Positions 34,603-43,939 of a DNA stretch of 64,000 bases are shown one piece after another (positions within the stretch are counted from its first letter, which is position 1; each line of letters starts with the position of its first letter). The DNA comes from Sphingopyxis indica (GTDB lineage Bacteria > Pseudomonadota > Alphaproteobacteria > Sphingomonadales > Sphingomonadaceae), in the NCBI RefSeq assembly GCF_900188185.1, contig NZ_FZPA01000007.1:142936-206935 (forward strand), read 5' to 3'. Below the pieces are notes generated by a model. That model did not search any database. It was not told the DNA's origin and was given only the letters and a program-made list of their open reading frames with translations. The position numbers were made by a program, and so were the translations under genes.

Positions 34603-35499
34603 CTATGGGGCGGGGCTGCGGGCCAGCGCGGCAGGCGGGCTGTCGCGCGGCTCCAATATCGCCGCGGTCTCGATCAGGTCAAGCGCACGCCGCGCTTCGT
34701 GATAGCGGCGCGCGTCCATCAGCCAGTCGTTCGCGACCTCGGCGCCGGGCATCGCCTGCACCTCGTCGATCGCCTTGTCGACCTGCCCGCCCGCAAGATA
34801 GCGGCGCGCGCGTTCGAGCCGTTCGGACGCGCGCGGCGACAGCGTGCCCGCCGGGCGCACGACGAACAGCTCGCCCATTTCGCGGCGGAAGGCGGTCCAC
34901 AGGCTGCCGTCGCCATTCTCGCTGCGCCCGACGAGATCGGGGGCGAGCGTGTCGAGCTCGCTGCGCAGCTGTTCGAGCGTCACGGGATCGCGCGACGTGT
35001 CGATGATCGTCTTGACCGCATTGGGCTGGTCGTCGCCGAAGCGCAGGCGCAGCTGCGCCTCGAGATAGCCGAGCGACAGCCCGCGATCGAGCGCGCGGCG
35101 CGCGGCGAAGGCGATCAGCAGCCCCTCGGCGCGCGTCGCATTGCCCGACGCCGACGCCGCTTCGAGCGTGATCCGCGACAGCCGCGTTTCGAGATCGGCG
35201 ACGCGCGCCGCGAGCGCGCTCGCGCTGTCGACGGCGGCCGGAGCGACCGGTGCGGCCTCGGTGGTCGCCGCTGCCACGGCGGCGGCGGTATCGGCGACCG
35301 GGCTCGGCGCTGGGGCTTGGACGACTTTCGCTGCCGGCGCGGGACCGGCGGGCGAAAGCAGGCGCGTCATCGCCCAGCCCCCCGCGACCGCGCCGACGAT
35401 CAGGACGATCAAGGCGCCGACGATCAAGCTGCGGGAAGAAAAGGACTTTCCGCCCGAACCTTCGTCCACGCGGATATTTTTGTCGCTTTCGATTGCCAT
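34603..35499 (-). CDS. Mitofilin/Mic60-like inner-membrane protein in the haem operon
   Basis: 298-aa protein with one transmembrane helix (about residues 22-46, [20 protein letters not shown]), a Pro/Ala-rich periplasmic linker (about 50-95), a heptad-like stretch with [20 protein letters not shown], and a C-terminal helical region ending in [20 protein letters not shown]. It begins 2 bp after the hemD stop. In alphaproteobacteria the gene after hemD encodes COG4223/alphaMic60, the bacterial relative of mitochondrial Mic60. Sequence similarity was judged only by architecture and context. Confidence 0.7.
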   Translation of the reverse strand: MAIESDKNIRVDEGSGGKSFSSRSLIVGALIVLIVGAVAGGWAMTRLLSPAGPAPAAKVVQAPAPSPVADTAAAVAAATTEAAPVAPAAVDSASALAARVADLETRLSRITLEAASASGNATRAEGLLIAFAARRALDRGLSLGYLEAQLRLRFGDDQPNAVKTIIDTSRDPVTLEQLRSELDTLAPDLVGRSENGDGSLWTAFRREMGELFVVRPAGTLSPRASERLERARRYLAGGQVDKAIDEVQAMPGAEVANDWLMDARRYHEARRALDLIETAAILEPRDSPPAALARSPAP

Positions 35500-35501
35500 T
35501 T

Positions 35502-36212
35502 CTATCTTTCGAACGACCCCATTTGGCGGCCTTTGTGGCACAAAGCATGGGCCTCTGCCAACAGTGCCGCGTCGTCGGGGCGCTCGGCGACCGCGACCGC
35601 CGCCCAGCCCTCGCCCGCTGCGGCGGCGACGCCGGCGCTGATCGCGGCGAGGGCGAGCCGCCCGCGGCCCGCAGGGATCAGTTCGGCGAGGCGCCGCGCG
35701 CCGCGCACCGAATGCGCGAGCAGCACCGCCGGCGTCGCGATCGCTTCCGCCCAGCCCGGCGGCGGCGGCACCGCATCGACCGCATAGCAGGCGAGCGGCA
35801 CCAGCGCCGCGCCGCGCGCGTCGAAGGCGCTGCGGTCCTGCCCGCAAAGCCACAGAATTCGCGCGATTCCTTGTGACGTCATTGCGTCAAGAAGGCTTTG
35901 CACATCGCGGTCCCCGACCGCTTCGATCGTCAGTCCAGCAGCCTCTGCCGCCGCTGCTGCGGTGGCCGCCCCGACCGCATGAACCGGCAGCCCGGCGAGC
36001 CGCGCGAGGCCCGGTCCCGCAAGCTCAACCGCGCGCGCGCTCGTCAGCAGCAGCGCATCGAAATCGCCCGGATCGGGCACTGTCCACGGCAGCGCATGCG
36101 CGGCGAACAGCGGCAGGTGCCGGACGTCGAGCCCCATCGCCGCGGCGCGCGCCGCGGTCGCCGCGCCGCCCGGGTCGGCGCGCGTGACGATCAGCGGCAG
36201 TCGGGCGCTCAT
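35502..36212 (-). CDS. hemD: Uroporphyrinogen-III synthase
   Basis: Closes hydroxymethylbilane to uroporphyrinogen III. The 236-aa protein is poorly conserved, as the family is, but has LIVTRADPGGAATAARAAAMG, FDALLLTSARAVELAG, LPVHAVGAATAAAA and the C-terminal ISAGVAAAAGEGWAAVAVAE. Its ATG overlaps the hemC stop (ATGA). The frame stays open far upstream within hemC, but family and overlap place the start at 36212. Confidence 0.9.
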   Translation of the reverse strand: MSARLPLIVTRADPGGAATAARAAAMGLDVRHLPLFAAHALPWTVPDPGDFDALLLTSARAVELAGPGLARLAGLPVHAVGAATAAAAAEAAGLTIEAVGDRDVQSLLDAMTSQGIARILWLCGQDRSAFDARGAALVPLACYAVDAVPPPPGWAEAIATPAVLLAHSVRGARRLAELIPAGRGRLALAAISAGVAAAAGEGWAAVAVAERPDDAALLAEAHALCHKGRQMGSFER

Positions 36213-37156
36213 GCCGCGAACAGGCGCCGCACCGTGCCGGGCGCCGCGGCGAGCAGGCGCTGCGCGAGCGCGGCGGCGTCGCCGTCGCGGGCGATCGGCG
36301 CGTCGCCCGCGACATGATCGCCGCCGTCCTCCGAATAGATCGCCCCGTCGAGCCGCAGCGTCCCATCGGCGAGAAAGCGCGCGTGCGCCGCGACCGGCGA
36401 GCTGCAATCGCCGCCGAGCGCGGCGAGGAAGGCGCGCTCGGCCGCGACCGCGCGCCGCGTGGGCGCATCGTCGACCGGCGCAAGCAGCGCGGCCACCCGC
36501 GCGTCGCCGGCGCGGCATTCGAGGCCGATCGCACCCTGCGAGGCCGCGGGCAGCAGCGCCTCGACCGGCTGAACGATGCCGACATCATGCATCCCGAGCC
36601 GCTCGAGCCCCGCCGCGGCGAGCAGGGTCGCCTCATAATCGCCCGCCGCGAGCTTCGCGAGCCGTGTCGCCACATTGCCGCGCAGGAGCGGGGTTTCAAG
36701 GTCGGGGCGCAGCGCACGGACCTGCGCCGCGCGGCGCGGGCTGCTCGTGCCCAATCGTGCGCCCGGCGGCAGCTCGGCGATCGTCCGCGCCGCGACCCCC
36801 TCGCGCACCACCAGCCGATCGCGCGCGTCGGCGCGCGGCAGCATCGCGGCGAGCGCGAAGCGCGCGTCGCGGATCGTCTCGACATCCTTGAGGCTGTGTA
36901 CCGCCGCGTCGATCACGCCGGCATCGAGCATCGCATCGAGCTCGCGCGTCCACAGCGCCTTGCCCCCGACTTCGGCGAGCGCGCGGTCCTGAATCCGGTC
37001 GCCGGTCGCGGTGACCGGCACGATTTCGAGCGCGGCGGGATCGAGCCCGTGCGCCGTGACCAGCGCGGCGACCGCCTGCGTCGCCTGCGCCATCGCGAGC
37101 GGCGACGCGCGCGTGCCGAGGCGCAGCGGATGGTCGGGCGTGGGACGATCGGTCAT
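36209..37156 (-). CDS. hemC: Porphobilinogen deaminase (hydroxymethylbilane synthase)
   Basis: Joins four porphobilinogens into hydroxymethylbilane. The 315-aa protein begins with LRLGTRASPLAMAQATQAVA, has DAAVHSLKDVET, LGTSSPRRAAQVRALRPDL and the dipyrromethane cofactor Cys region seen as FLAALGGDCSSPVAAHA. First gene of the hemC-hemD-mic60-like run, diverging from tsaD, an arrangement widespread in alphaproteobacteria. Confidence 0.95.
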   Translation of the reverse strand: MTDRPTPDHPLRLGTRASPLAMAQATQAVAALVTAHGLDPAALEIVPVTATGDRIQDRALAEVGGKALWTRELDAMLDAGVIDAAVHSLKDVETIRDARFALAAMLPRADARDRLVVREGVAARTIAELPPGARLGTSSPRRAAQVRALRPDLETPLLRGNVATRLAKLAAGDYEATLLAAAGLERLGMHDVGIVQPVEALLPAASQGAIGLECRAGDARVAALLAPVDDAPTRRAVAAERAFLAALGGDCSSPVAAHARFLADGTLRLDGAIYSEDGGDHVAGDAPIARDGDAAALAQRLLAAAPGTVRRLFAA

Positions 37157-37488
37157 CCGTCGCTGCTAGGGCCTCGGCGCGCGAAAGGAAAGACGGGGGA
37201 TTCGGGCAGAGGCCGCAGAGGGTGCAGCGATTTGGGGTTGCATGGATTCACGCGGAGACGCGGAGACGCGGAGAGGTTGGTTCGGGCCGAAAGGCCCTGA
37301 AACAATCGACGCCGCACGATGCCGCGGCGCCGGACCTGGAAGGCCGCTTCGCGGCAATCATCTTTTTTCTCCGCGTCTCCGCGTGAACCCCAGTATCTTG
37401 ACCCGCTTTGCGCTCTTGAGAGCAAATCATCGCAATCACCCGCCGCTTGCCCCCGTGCCCTTCGCGCGGGTAAGGCACGGGCGGCACC
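37157..37488. other. Gap between hemC and tsaD with an octamer-arm element
   Basis: 332 bp between divergent genes. The only clear structure is the inverted repeat at 37247-37387. The remaining 100 bp before tsaD must hold its promoter; no clear -35/-10 pair was seen. Confidence 0.6.
37247..37387. repeat. Octamer-arm inverted repeat element (b)
   Basis: The left arm TTCACGCGGAGACGCGGAG (plus one further octamer) and the right arm ending TCTCCGCGTCTCCGCGTGAA are complementary. The unit is ACGCGGAG. The core has TTCGGGCCGAAAGGCCC near the left arm and GGCCGCTTCGCGGC near the right arm, both self-complementary. Confidence 0.85.
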
Positions 37489-38523
37489 ATGACCCTGATC
37501 CTTGGCCTCGAATCGAGCTGCGACGAAACCGCGGCGGCGCTCGTCACCGGCGACCGGCAGATTCTGGCCCATCGCGTCGCGGGGCAGGAGGCCGAGCACC
37601 GGCCCTATGGCGGCGTCGTGCCCGAGATCGCGGCGCGCGCGCATGTCGACCGGCTCGCGCCGCTCGTCGAGGGCGTGCTCGCCGACGCGGGCGTCGCGCT
37701 CGCCGACGTCGACGCGATCGCCGCGACCGCCGGGCCGGGGCTGATCGGCGGGGTGATGGTCGGGCTGGTCACCGGCAAGGCGCTCGCGCACGCCGCGGGC
37801 AAGCCGCTGGTCGCGGTCAACCATCTCGAAGGCCATGCGCTGAGCCCGCGCCTCACCGATCCCGACCTCGCTTTCCCCTATCTGCTGCTGCTCGTCTCGG
37901 GCGGGCATTGCCAGCTGCTGCTTGTCGAGGGCGTCGGCGCCTATCGCCGCCTCGCGACGACGATCGACGATGCCGCGGGCGAAGCGTTCGACAAGACCGC
38001 GAAGCTGCTCGGGCTCGGCTATCCGGGCGGCCCCGCGGTCGAGCGCGCGGCGACGGACGGCGACCCGCGCGCGGTGCCGCTGCCGCGCCCGCTCGTCGGC
38101 AGTGCCGAGCCGCATTTCTCGTTCGCGGGCCTCAAGAGCGCGGTCGCGCGCGCCGCCGCGTCGGGCGCGCACAGCGTCGCCGATCTCGCTGCCTCGTTCC
38201 AGCAGGCGGTCGTCGACTGCCTCGTCGATCGCAGCCGCATCGCGCTCGCCGCCTGTCCGGGGGCGACCGCCTTCGTCGTCGCGGGCGGCGTCGCGGCGAA
38301 CGGCGCGATCCGCGCCGCGCTGACGGGTCTCGCGCATGACTATGACAAACGCTTCGTCGCGCCGCCGCTGTGGCTATGCACCGACAATGGCGCGATGATC
38401 GCCTGGGCGGGCGCCGAGCGCTTCGCGGCGGGGCTCACCGACCCGCTCGACACCGCCGCGCGGCCCCGCTGGCCGCTCGATCCCGCCGCCGAGGCGGTGC
38501 GCGGCGCCGGAGTAAAAGCATGA
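37489..38523 (+). CDS. tsaD: tRNA N6-threonylcarbamoyladenosine transferase TsaD
   Basis: Transfers the threonylcarbamoyl group to A37 of ANN-decoding tRNAs (with TsaB/TsaE). The 344-aa protein has [29 protein letters not shown] (metal-binding His), [28 protein letters not shown], and the C-terminal [12 protein letters not shown]. The stop overlaps the gpsA start (ATGA). This is standard for the family. Confidence 0.96.
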   Translation: MTLILGLESSCDETAAALVTGDRQILAHRVAGQEAEHRPYGGVVPEIAARAHVDRLAPLVEGVLADAGVALADVDAIAATAGPGLIGGVMVGLVTGKALAHAAGKPLVAVNHLEGHALSPRLTDPDLAFPYLLLLVSGGHCQLLLVEGVGAYRRLATTIDDAAGEAFDKTAKLLGLGYPGGPAVERAATDGDPRAVPLPRPLVGSAEPHFSFAGLKSAVARAAASGAHSVADLAASFQQAVVDCLVDRSRIALAACPGATAFVVAGGVAANGAIRAALTGLAHDYDKRFVAPPLWLCTDNGAMIAWAGAERFAAGLTDPLDTAARPRWPLDPAAEAVRGAGVKA

Positions 38524-39527
38524 CGAGTGAAGGCATGACGTCATACAGCAATTTCGGGGTCGTTGGCGGCGGCGCTTGGGGCACCGCGCTCGCGCAGCTG
38601 CTCGCCGCCGAGGGCGCGCCGGTGCGGCTCTGGGCGCGCGAGGCCGATGTCGTCGCGGCGATCAACGCCGAGCATCGCAACCCGATCTTCCTGCCCGGAG
38701 CGGCGCTCTCGCCCTCGCTGGTAGCGACCGGCGACCTCGCCGACCTCGCCGGGCTCGACGCGCTGCTCGTCGTCGTTCCCGTCCCCTATCTGCGCGCGGT
38801 GCTCGCCGGGCTGCCCGCCGGCGACGCGCCGCTGATCTTTTGCAGCAAGGGGATGGAAGCGGAGAGCTTCGCCTTCCCGATCGACATCGCGCGCGCGATT
38901 TTCCCCGACCGCCCGCTCGCGGTGCTCTCGGGTCCGACCTTCGCGAACGAGGTCGCCGCGGGCCTGCCGACCGCGATCACCCTCGCCGCCGCCGACGTGG
39001 GCCTCGCCGACGCGCTGGCGCAGGCGCTCGCGCGCCCGCATTTCCGCCCCTATGTCTCGACCGACATGATCGGCGCCGAGATCGGCGGTGCGGTCAAGAA
39101 TATCCTCGCGATCGCGTGCGGGATCGTCGACGGCGCCGGGCTCGGCCTTAATGCACGCGCGGCGCTGATCAGCCGCGGTTTCGCCGAAATGACGCGCTTC
39201 GGCCTGTCGCGCGGCGCCGAGGCGGAGACGCTCGCGGGGCTCGCGGGCCTCGGCGACCTGGTGCTCACCTGCACTTCGTCCAATTCGCGCAATTTCGCGC
39301 TCGGCCAGGGGCTCGGGCGCGGCGAAACCGCCGCTGCGCTGATGGCCGACCGCCGTACCGTCGCGGAAGGGGCGTTCAGCGCCCCGGTGGTGGCCGCGGC
39401 GGCGCGCGCCGGGGGAATCGACATGCCGATCACCGACGCGGTCGCGCGGCTGGTCGCCGGCGAGACCGGTGTCGCCGACGCCGTTCAGGCGCTGCTCAGC
39501 CGCCCGCTGCGACGCGAGGGGCGATGA
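38520..39527 (+). CDS. gpsA: Glycerol-3-phosphate dehydrogenase [NAD(P)+]
   Basis: Makes sn-glycerol-3-phosphate for phospholipid synthesis. The 335-aa protein starts [20 protein letters not shown] (a second ATG five codons in could also be used). It has the Rossmann motif [34 protein letters not shown], and the catalytic lysine in [14 protein letters not shown]. Coupled to tsaD; the flippase gene follows 76 bp later. Confidence 0.95.
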   Translation: MTSEGMTSYSNFGVVGGGAWGTALAQLLAAEGAPVRLWAREADVVAAINAEHRNPIFLPGAALSPSLVATGDLADLAGLDALLVVVPVPYLRAVLAGLPAGDAPLIFCSKGMEAESFAFPIDIARAIFPDRPLAVLSGPTFANEVAAGLPTAITLAAADVGLADALAQALARPHFRPYVSTDMIGAEIGGAVKNILAIACGIVDGAGLGLNARAALISRGFAEMTRFGLSRGAEAETLAGLAGLGDLVLTCTSSNSRNFALGQGLGRGETAAALMADRRTVAEGAFSAPVVAAAARAGGIDMPITDAVARLVAGETGVADAVQALLSRPLRREGR

Positions 39528-39603
39528 CCCGCGACACAAGATTGCCTGCCCCACGCCCCCGCGCTAGACTGCGCGCAGGGGAGCAGCAGAGGGGGCGCCA
39601 GGC

Positions 39604-41124
39604 TTGAGCCAGACCGACAGCGCAGCCGCGCCACCTTCGCCCGACCCCTTGCCCGAAGCCGACACGGCCGCGCTGGCGAAGGGCGGCCGCACCAATTTCT
39701 TCGGCTTCGTGCTGCGCCTCGTCGCGCGGCTGCCCTTCCTCTATATCGCCGGCCGCTGGTACGGGCCGGAGGCGGTCGGGCGCTTCGCCTTTGCGGTGCT
39801 CGTCATCGAGCTGGTCGCGCAGATTGCGACGCTCGGGCTGAAGCGCGGGCTTGCCGAGCAATTGAGCGCGCCCGGCGCCGACCCGCGAATCGTCGTTTGG
39901 GACGGCATGTTCGTCGCCTTTCTCGCCTCGGCGATCGGATCGGCGGTGCTGTTCCTGCTGCCGCAGCTCATGTACCCCGCCGGCGACCTGTCGGCGGTCG
40001 ATCGCTGGATGGCGCTGCTCGTCTTTGCGATCGCGGGGACCGAAATCGCGCTCGCGGCCTGTGCCTATCGCTTCGACATCGGCGCGACTGTGCGCGCGCG
40101 CGCGGTGGTCGAGCCGTGGACGATCAGCATCGCGGCGGCGGGTTTCTGGTATGTGTCGCCGCGCGACGGGCTGATGCTCGCCTATGCCGCTGCGATGGTC
40201 GCCGCCTTCCTGACCGCGCTGTGGCCGATGATCCGCCACTATGGCGGGCCGGGCGTGTGGCGCCCGCATATGGCGCATCTGATCGGCCTCGCGCGCCGCA
40301 ACGCGCCGCTCGCCGCCGCCGATGCGATCGAGTGGGGGACGCGGCGGCTCGACCTGTTCATCCTGGGCCAGTTCACCTCGCCGACGATCTATGGCATTTA
40401 TTATATGGCGCAGCAGGTCGCGTCGCTGCCGCAGAAGCTGAAGACCAGCTTCGAGCCGATCCTCGGCCCCGTCATCACGCGCAACCTCGCCGAAAAGCGC
40501 TTTTCGGCGGTCGCCGCGCAGGTCAGCCAGGTCGGCTTCTGGATCATCGCCGCGCAGGCGGGGGTCGCGCTCGCGCTCGGCATCCCGGGCGAGGCGGTGA
40601 TGGGGCTCGTCGGGCCCGAATTCGTCAGCGGCACCGGCGCGCTCGCCTTCCTGCTCGCCGCCGAAGTCGTCGCCGCGACCGCGGTGGTCAGCGAGGCGGC
40701 GCTCGTCTATGTCGCGCGCCACCGCAATCTGCTGCTCAGCCTCGCGACGCTGGGGCTGCAGGCGGTGCTTAGCGTCGCGCTGATCCTCACCGCGCAGGCG
40801 ATGGGGCTGCCGCCGATCTATTATGCGGGGGCGGTTGCGGGCGCGCTGATGCTTGCGCTCGGCTTTGCGTCGGTCGCGAAGGCGTGGCTGCTCGCCCGCA
40901 TCCTGCACGCGCCGGTGAACAGCCTGCGCTGGGCGCTCGTCTGGGCGACCGCGGGTGCGGCGATCCTCGGCTGGGGCGCGACGCAGATGCCCGAATGGGC
41001 CGAGCTGCTGTTCGGCGTCCCCGTCATCCTCGGCATCTATGCGTGGCTGATCTGGACGCGCGGCTTCGGCCCCGCCGACCGCGCGCTGTTCAAAAAGCAT
41101 CCCGAGAGCGCGGTCGCAGCGTAG
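39604..41124 (+). CDS. Polysaccharide flippase-like membrane protein (MOP superfamily)
   Basis: 506-aa protein with about 12-14 hydrophobic segments, resembling Wzx/O-antigen flippases and lipopolysaccharide biosynthesis proteins. The N-terminal part, GGRTNFFGFVLRLVARLPFL and IAGRWYGPEAVGRFAFAVLV, is typical of the MOP exporter superfamily. The start is a TTG at 39604 with AGGGGG upstream; no earlier ATG fits. No glycosyltransferases are nearby, so its lipid-linked substrate is unknown. Confidence 0.85.
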   Translation: MSQTDSAAAPPSPDPLPEADTAALAKGGRTNFFGFVLRLVARLPFLYIAGRWYGPEAVGRFAFAVLVIELVAQIATLGLKRGLAEQLSAPGADPRIVVWDGMFVAFLASAIGSAVLFLLPQLMYPAGDLSAVDRWMALLVFAIAGTEIALAACAYRFDIGATVRARAVVEPWTISIAAAGFWYVSPRDGLMLAYAAAMVAAFLTALWPMIRHYGGPGVWRPHMAHLIGLARRNAPLAAADAIEWGTRRLDLFILGQFTSPTIYGIYYMAQQVASLPQKLKTSFEPILGPVITRNLAEKRFSAVAAQVSQVGFWIIAAQAGVALALGIPGEAVMGLVGPEFVSGTGALAFLLAAEVVAATAVVSEAALVYVARHRNLLLSLATLGLQAVLSVALILTAQAMGLPPIYYAGAVAGALMLALGFASVAKAWLLARILHAPVNSLRWALVWATAGAAILGWGATQMPEWAELLFGVPVILGIYAWLIWTRGFGPADRALFKKHPESAVAA

Positions 41125-41166
41125 GGGCGCTCGTCAAGCGCGCTCCTCCAACCGCGGAAAATGTCT

Positions 41167-41344
41167 CGCACAAAGCCACGAAGCCACAAAGAATGGCCGC
41201 ACCCCGTTCGGCCTGAGCTTGTCGAAGGGCCGTCTTTCTTTCGACGTTGCAAAGGAAGAACGATGCTTCGAGGCGTTGAGCCCGAAGTGGAGGCAAATTG
41301 GCGGACGGCGCGGCGCCCCCTTTGTGGCTTCGTGGCTTTGTGCG
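41167..41344. repeat. Octamer-arm inverted repeat element (c)
   Basis: A perfect 25-bp inverted repeat, beginning CGCACAAAGCCACGAAGCC on the left and ending GGCTTCGTGGCTTTGTGCG on the right. The unit is CCACAAAG/CCACGAAG. The core contains a different dispersed repeat, GCCTGAGCTTGTCGAAGG, at about 41211-41228. Confidence 0.88.
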
Positions 41345-41379
41345 CGATAATGGCAACACCCGGCCTCACGCCCGTTCCA

Positions 41380-42378
41380 CTACCCCAGTCGCGCCGCGAC
41401 CTTGGCCTTGAGGTCGGTCTGCGCGCGCGGGCCGACCTGCGCGATGATTTCGCGCGCGCAGACGGCGCCCATGGTCAGGCAGTCGGCGATCGGGCGCCCT
41501 TCGGCGTGGCCCGACAGGAAGCCCGCGGCGAAGAGGTCGCCCGCGCCGGTGGTGTCGACCACCGCGTCGATCGGCTCGGCGCCGACCTCGGTGCGCGCGC
41601 CGCCGGTGATCGCGATCGCGCCCTTTTCGCTGCGCGTCACGACGAGCAGCGGCACCTGCGGCGCGATCTTCGCGACCGCGGCCTCGAAATCCTCTTCACC
41701 CGCGAGCGCCTTGATCTCGACCTCGTTGGCGAAGAGGATGTCGAACAGTCCCGCCGCGATCAGCGCGCGGAAATCCTCGCCATGACGGTCGATGATGAAG
41801 GCGTCGGACAGGGTGAAGGCGACCTTGCGCCCCGCGCCCCGCGCCACGTCGATCGCGCGCCGCATCGCCGCGCGCGATAGTTCGGGGTCCCACAAATAGC
41901 CTTCGAGATAGAGGATCTCCGACGCCGCGATCAGTTCCTCGTCGATCATCGCCTGCTCGAGCAAATGGCTCGCCCCCAGAAAGGTGTTCATCGTCCGCTG
42001 TCCGTCGGGGGTGACGAGGATCAGGCAGCGCGCGGTCGGCGCCCCGCCCGCCAGCGGCGGCGTGTCGTAGGCGACGCCGAGCGCGCGCAGATCGTGGGTA
42101 AAGACCTGGCCGAGCTGGTCGTCGGCGACCTGCCCGATGAAGGCGCAGCGCTCGCCGAGCGCCGCCATGCCCGCCAGCGTGTTCGCCGCCGACCCGCCCG
42201 ACATCTCGACCGCGGGACCCATTGCGGCATAGAGGCGCGCCGCCTCCTCGGCGTCGATCAGCCGCATCGACCCCTTGACCAGGCCCTCGGCCTCGATCAG
42301 CGCATCGTCGGCGCGGGCGAGAACATCGACGATCGCGTTGCCGATCGCAACGACGTCGAAACGGGCGGTGGAGGCCAT
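41380..42378 (-). CDS. PfkB-family sugar/nucleoside kinase, adenosine-kinase-like
   Basis: 332-aa ribokinase-fold kinase. It starts with FDVVAIGNAIVDVLARADDA, has GGSAANTLAGMAALG (substrate lid), and DTTGAGDLFAAGFLSGHAEG with the catalytic Asp. Alphaproteobacterial relatives are annotated as adenosine kinase. The phosphoryl acceptor is not provable from sequence. It stands alone between two repeat elements. Confidence 0.86.
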   Translation of the reverse strand: MASTARFDVVAIGNAIVDVLARADDALIEAEGLVKGSMRLIDAEEAARLYAAMGPAVEMSGGSAANTLAGMAALGERCAFIGQVADDQLGQVFTHDLRALGVAYDTPPLAGGAPTARCLILVTPDGQRTMNTFLGASHLLEQAMIDEELIAASEILYLEGYLWDPELSRAAMRRAIDVARGAGRKVAFTLSDAFIIDRHGEDFRALIAAGLFDILFANEVEIKALAGEEDFEAAVAKIAPQVPLLVVTRSEKGAIAITGGARTEVGAEPIDAVVDTTGAGDLFAAGFLSGHAEGRPIADCLTMGAVCAREIIAQVGPRAQTDLKAKVAARLG

Positions 42379-42458
42379 GGACTATCCTGTGCTGTTGGGG
42401 AAAAGCTGCGCCGCGCCTTACGGGGCGAAGCACGCCAAGGCAAGCCGGCGCTTGACGT

Positions 42459-42574
42459 CCCCTCCCGCGGGCGGGAGGGGCAGCGAGAGTTGCGGGCTTG
42501 CTCGCTACTCGCAGCGGGGTGGGCCATAGCGGCGTCGCTTGCCCACCCCCAACCCCTCCCGCAAGCGGGAGGGG
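42459..42574. repeat. Three-hairpin REP-like element (copy 1)
   Basis: It opens with the hairpin CCCCTCCCGCGGGCGGGAGG(GG) and closes with CCCCTCCCGCAAGCGGGAGG(GG). Between them is CAGCGAGAGTTGCGGGC-TTG-CTCGCTACTCGCAGCGGGG, itself a stem, then a GGGGTGG...CCACCCC pair. The same layout recurs at 51092-51217. Confidence 0.8.
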
Positions 42575-42640
42575 AGATGGAGCCCGGCCCCGACCGTCCC
42601 GCACTTGACGCGCATCGCCCCCGCGCGTCACACCCGCGCG

Positions 42641-43318
42641 ATGGCCCGCGCGCTCCACGCCCTGCTGCTCGCCCTTGGCGACCTCTCCAGCCCGCGCGTG
42701 CTGCGCGTCCTCGCGCAGAGCCTTGCACTGACCTTGCTGATCTTCGTCGCCGCCGGCGCGGCGCTCTTTTTCGGCACGCGCTGGGGAATCGCGCAAATGG
42801 GGTGGCTCGGCGGCACCGGGCTCGACCTTGCCGGTGCGGCGGTCCTACTGCTGCTGGTCGCGGGAAGCTGGCTGCTGTTCCGCGGCGTCGGCGTCGCGGT
42901 CGTCGGGCTGTTCGCCGATGCGATCGTCGCCGACGTCGAGGCGCGCCACTATCCCGCCGCCGCGGCGCGCGCGGTCGATGTCGGCTGGCGTCAGAACGTC
43001 GCGCTTGCGCTCGCCTCGCTCGGCCGCCTTGTCCTCGGCAACCTTGCCGCGCTGCCCTTCTACCTGCTGCTGCTCGTCACCGGGGTCGGCACCGTGTTGC
43101 TCGCGCTCGCGGTCAACGCGCTACTGCTCGGCCGCGACCTCGAAGCGATGGTGCGCGCGCGCCACCCCGACCGGCTGCGCTTCGCCCGCGGCGCGCGCTG
43201 GTCGCTCGGCCTGCTGTCCGCCGCAAGCTTCCTGGTGCCCGTCGCCAATATCTTGGCCCCCATCCTTGGCGCGGCTATGGCCGTCCATATGCTGCATATG
43301 GGGAGCGAAAGACCATGA
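42641..43318 (+). CDS. EI24/CysZ-like membrane protein
   Basis: 225-aa multi-pass inner-membrane protein of the EI24 (etoposide-induced 2.4)/CysZ family: ALTLLIFVAAGAALFFGTRW, AAVLLLLVAGSWLLFRGVGV, LVLGNLAALPFYLLLLVTGV and the C-terminal FLVPVANILAPILGAAMAVH. CysZ takes up sulfate in other bacteria; for this branch the role is unknown. The start at 42641 avoids running into the hairpin repeat upstream. The stop overlaps the lipoprotein start (ATGA). Confidence 0.84.
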   Translation: MARALHALLLALGDLSSPRVLRVLAQSLALTLLIFVAAGAALFFGTRWGIAQMGWLGGTGLDLAGAAVLLLLVAGSWLLFRGVGVAVVGLFADAIVADVEARHYPAAAARAVDVGWRQNVALALASLGRLVLGNLAALPFYLLLLVTGVGTVLLALAVNALLLGRDLEAMVRARHPDRLRFARGARWSLGLLSAASFLVPVANILAPILGAAMAVHMLHMGSERP

Positions 43319-43695
43319 TCCGACAAAGCCGTGCCGCCGGCGCCGCCGGCCTCGCGCTGCTGCTCGCGGGCTGCGCGGGCGCGGCGATTCCGCGCGCGAC
43401 GCCGCCCGCCGCGAGCGCGGGCGTGCCGCCGATCACGGCGCCGCGCGTCACCCAGAACAACGCGCTGATCGGCCACGACGCCGACGCCGCGATCGGCGCC
43501 TTCGGCCGCCCGCGCCTCGACGTCACCGAAGGGGCGGGGCGCAAGCTGCAGTTCGCGGGCGGGCCCTGCGTGCTCGACGTCTATTATTACGCGCCGCGGC
43601 AGGGCGCGAAGCCGCTCGCCACCCACGTCGACGCGCGCACCCCCGACGGCCGCGACGCCAATATCGACAGCTGCATCGCAGCTTTGCGGCGGTAA
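43315..43695 (+). CDS. Small lipoprotein of unknown function
   Basis: 126-aa protein with a lipoprotein signal (MIRQSRAAGAAGLALLLAGC, lipobox LAGC with Cys20), a short Pro/Ala linker, and a compact domain containing LIGHDADAAIGAFGRPRLD, LQFAGGPCVLDVYYYAPR and SCIAAL. The D-x-A-x-x-x-x-F-G-x-P pattern resembles small outer-membrane assembly-type lipoproteins (SmpA/BamE-like) but is too weak to name. It is translationally coupled to the EI24 gene. Confidence 0.78.
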   Translation: MIRQSRAAGAAGLALLLAGCAGAAIPRATPPAASAGVPPITAPRVTQNNALIGHDADAAIGAFGRPRLDVTEGAGRKLQFAGGPCVLDVYYYAPRQGAKPLATHVDARTPDGRDANIDSCIAALRR

Positions 43696-43728
43696 CGCCC
43701 TTCTCTCTCCCGCTTCGGTGAAAAGATT

Positions 43729-43873
43729 TGTTTCACGCGAAGGCGCGAAGGCGCGAAGAAGCTGTTCGGGCCGATAGGCCCCATTCCCTTTCCCAACCCG
43801 CGTTCCGACGCGACGCTGCAAGGGGAAGCCGCTTCGCGGCCAGCGCAATATCTTCGCGTCTTCGCGTGAAACA
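43729..43873. repeat. Octamer-arm inverted repeat element (d)
   Basis: The left arm TGTTTCACGCGAAGGCGCGA (continuing with GCGCGAAG units) pairs with the right arm TCTTCGCGTCTTCGCGTGAA(ACA). The core has TTCGGGCCGATAGGCCC and GCCGCTTCGCGGC in the same positions as in copy (b). Confidence 0.87.
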
Positions 43874-43939
43874 GGAATATCCTACATTCGAGCCGGAATC
43901 CGCCCGAGGCCGAGGGAGCAAAGTCGCAGGTGCGCGACG

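Noticed and set aside
43729..43745. TGTTTCACGCGAAGG as a fourth parS site
   Set aside because: Only half of the palindrome matches; it is the end of an octamer-arm element.
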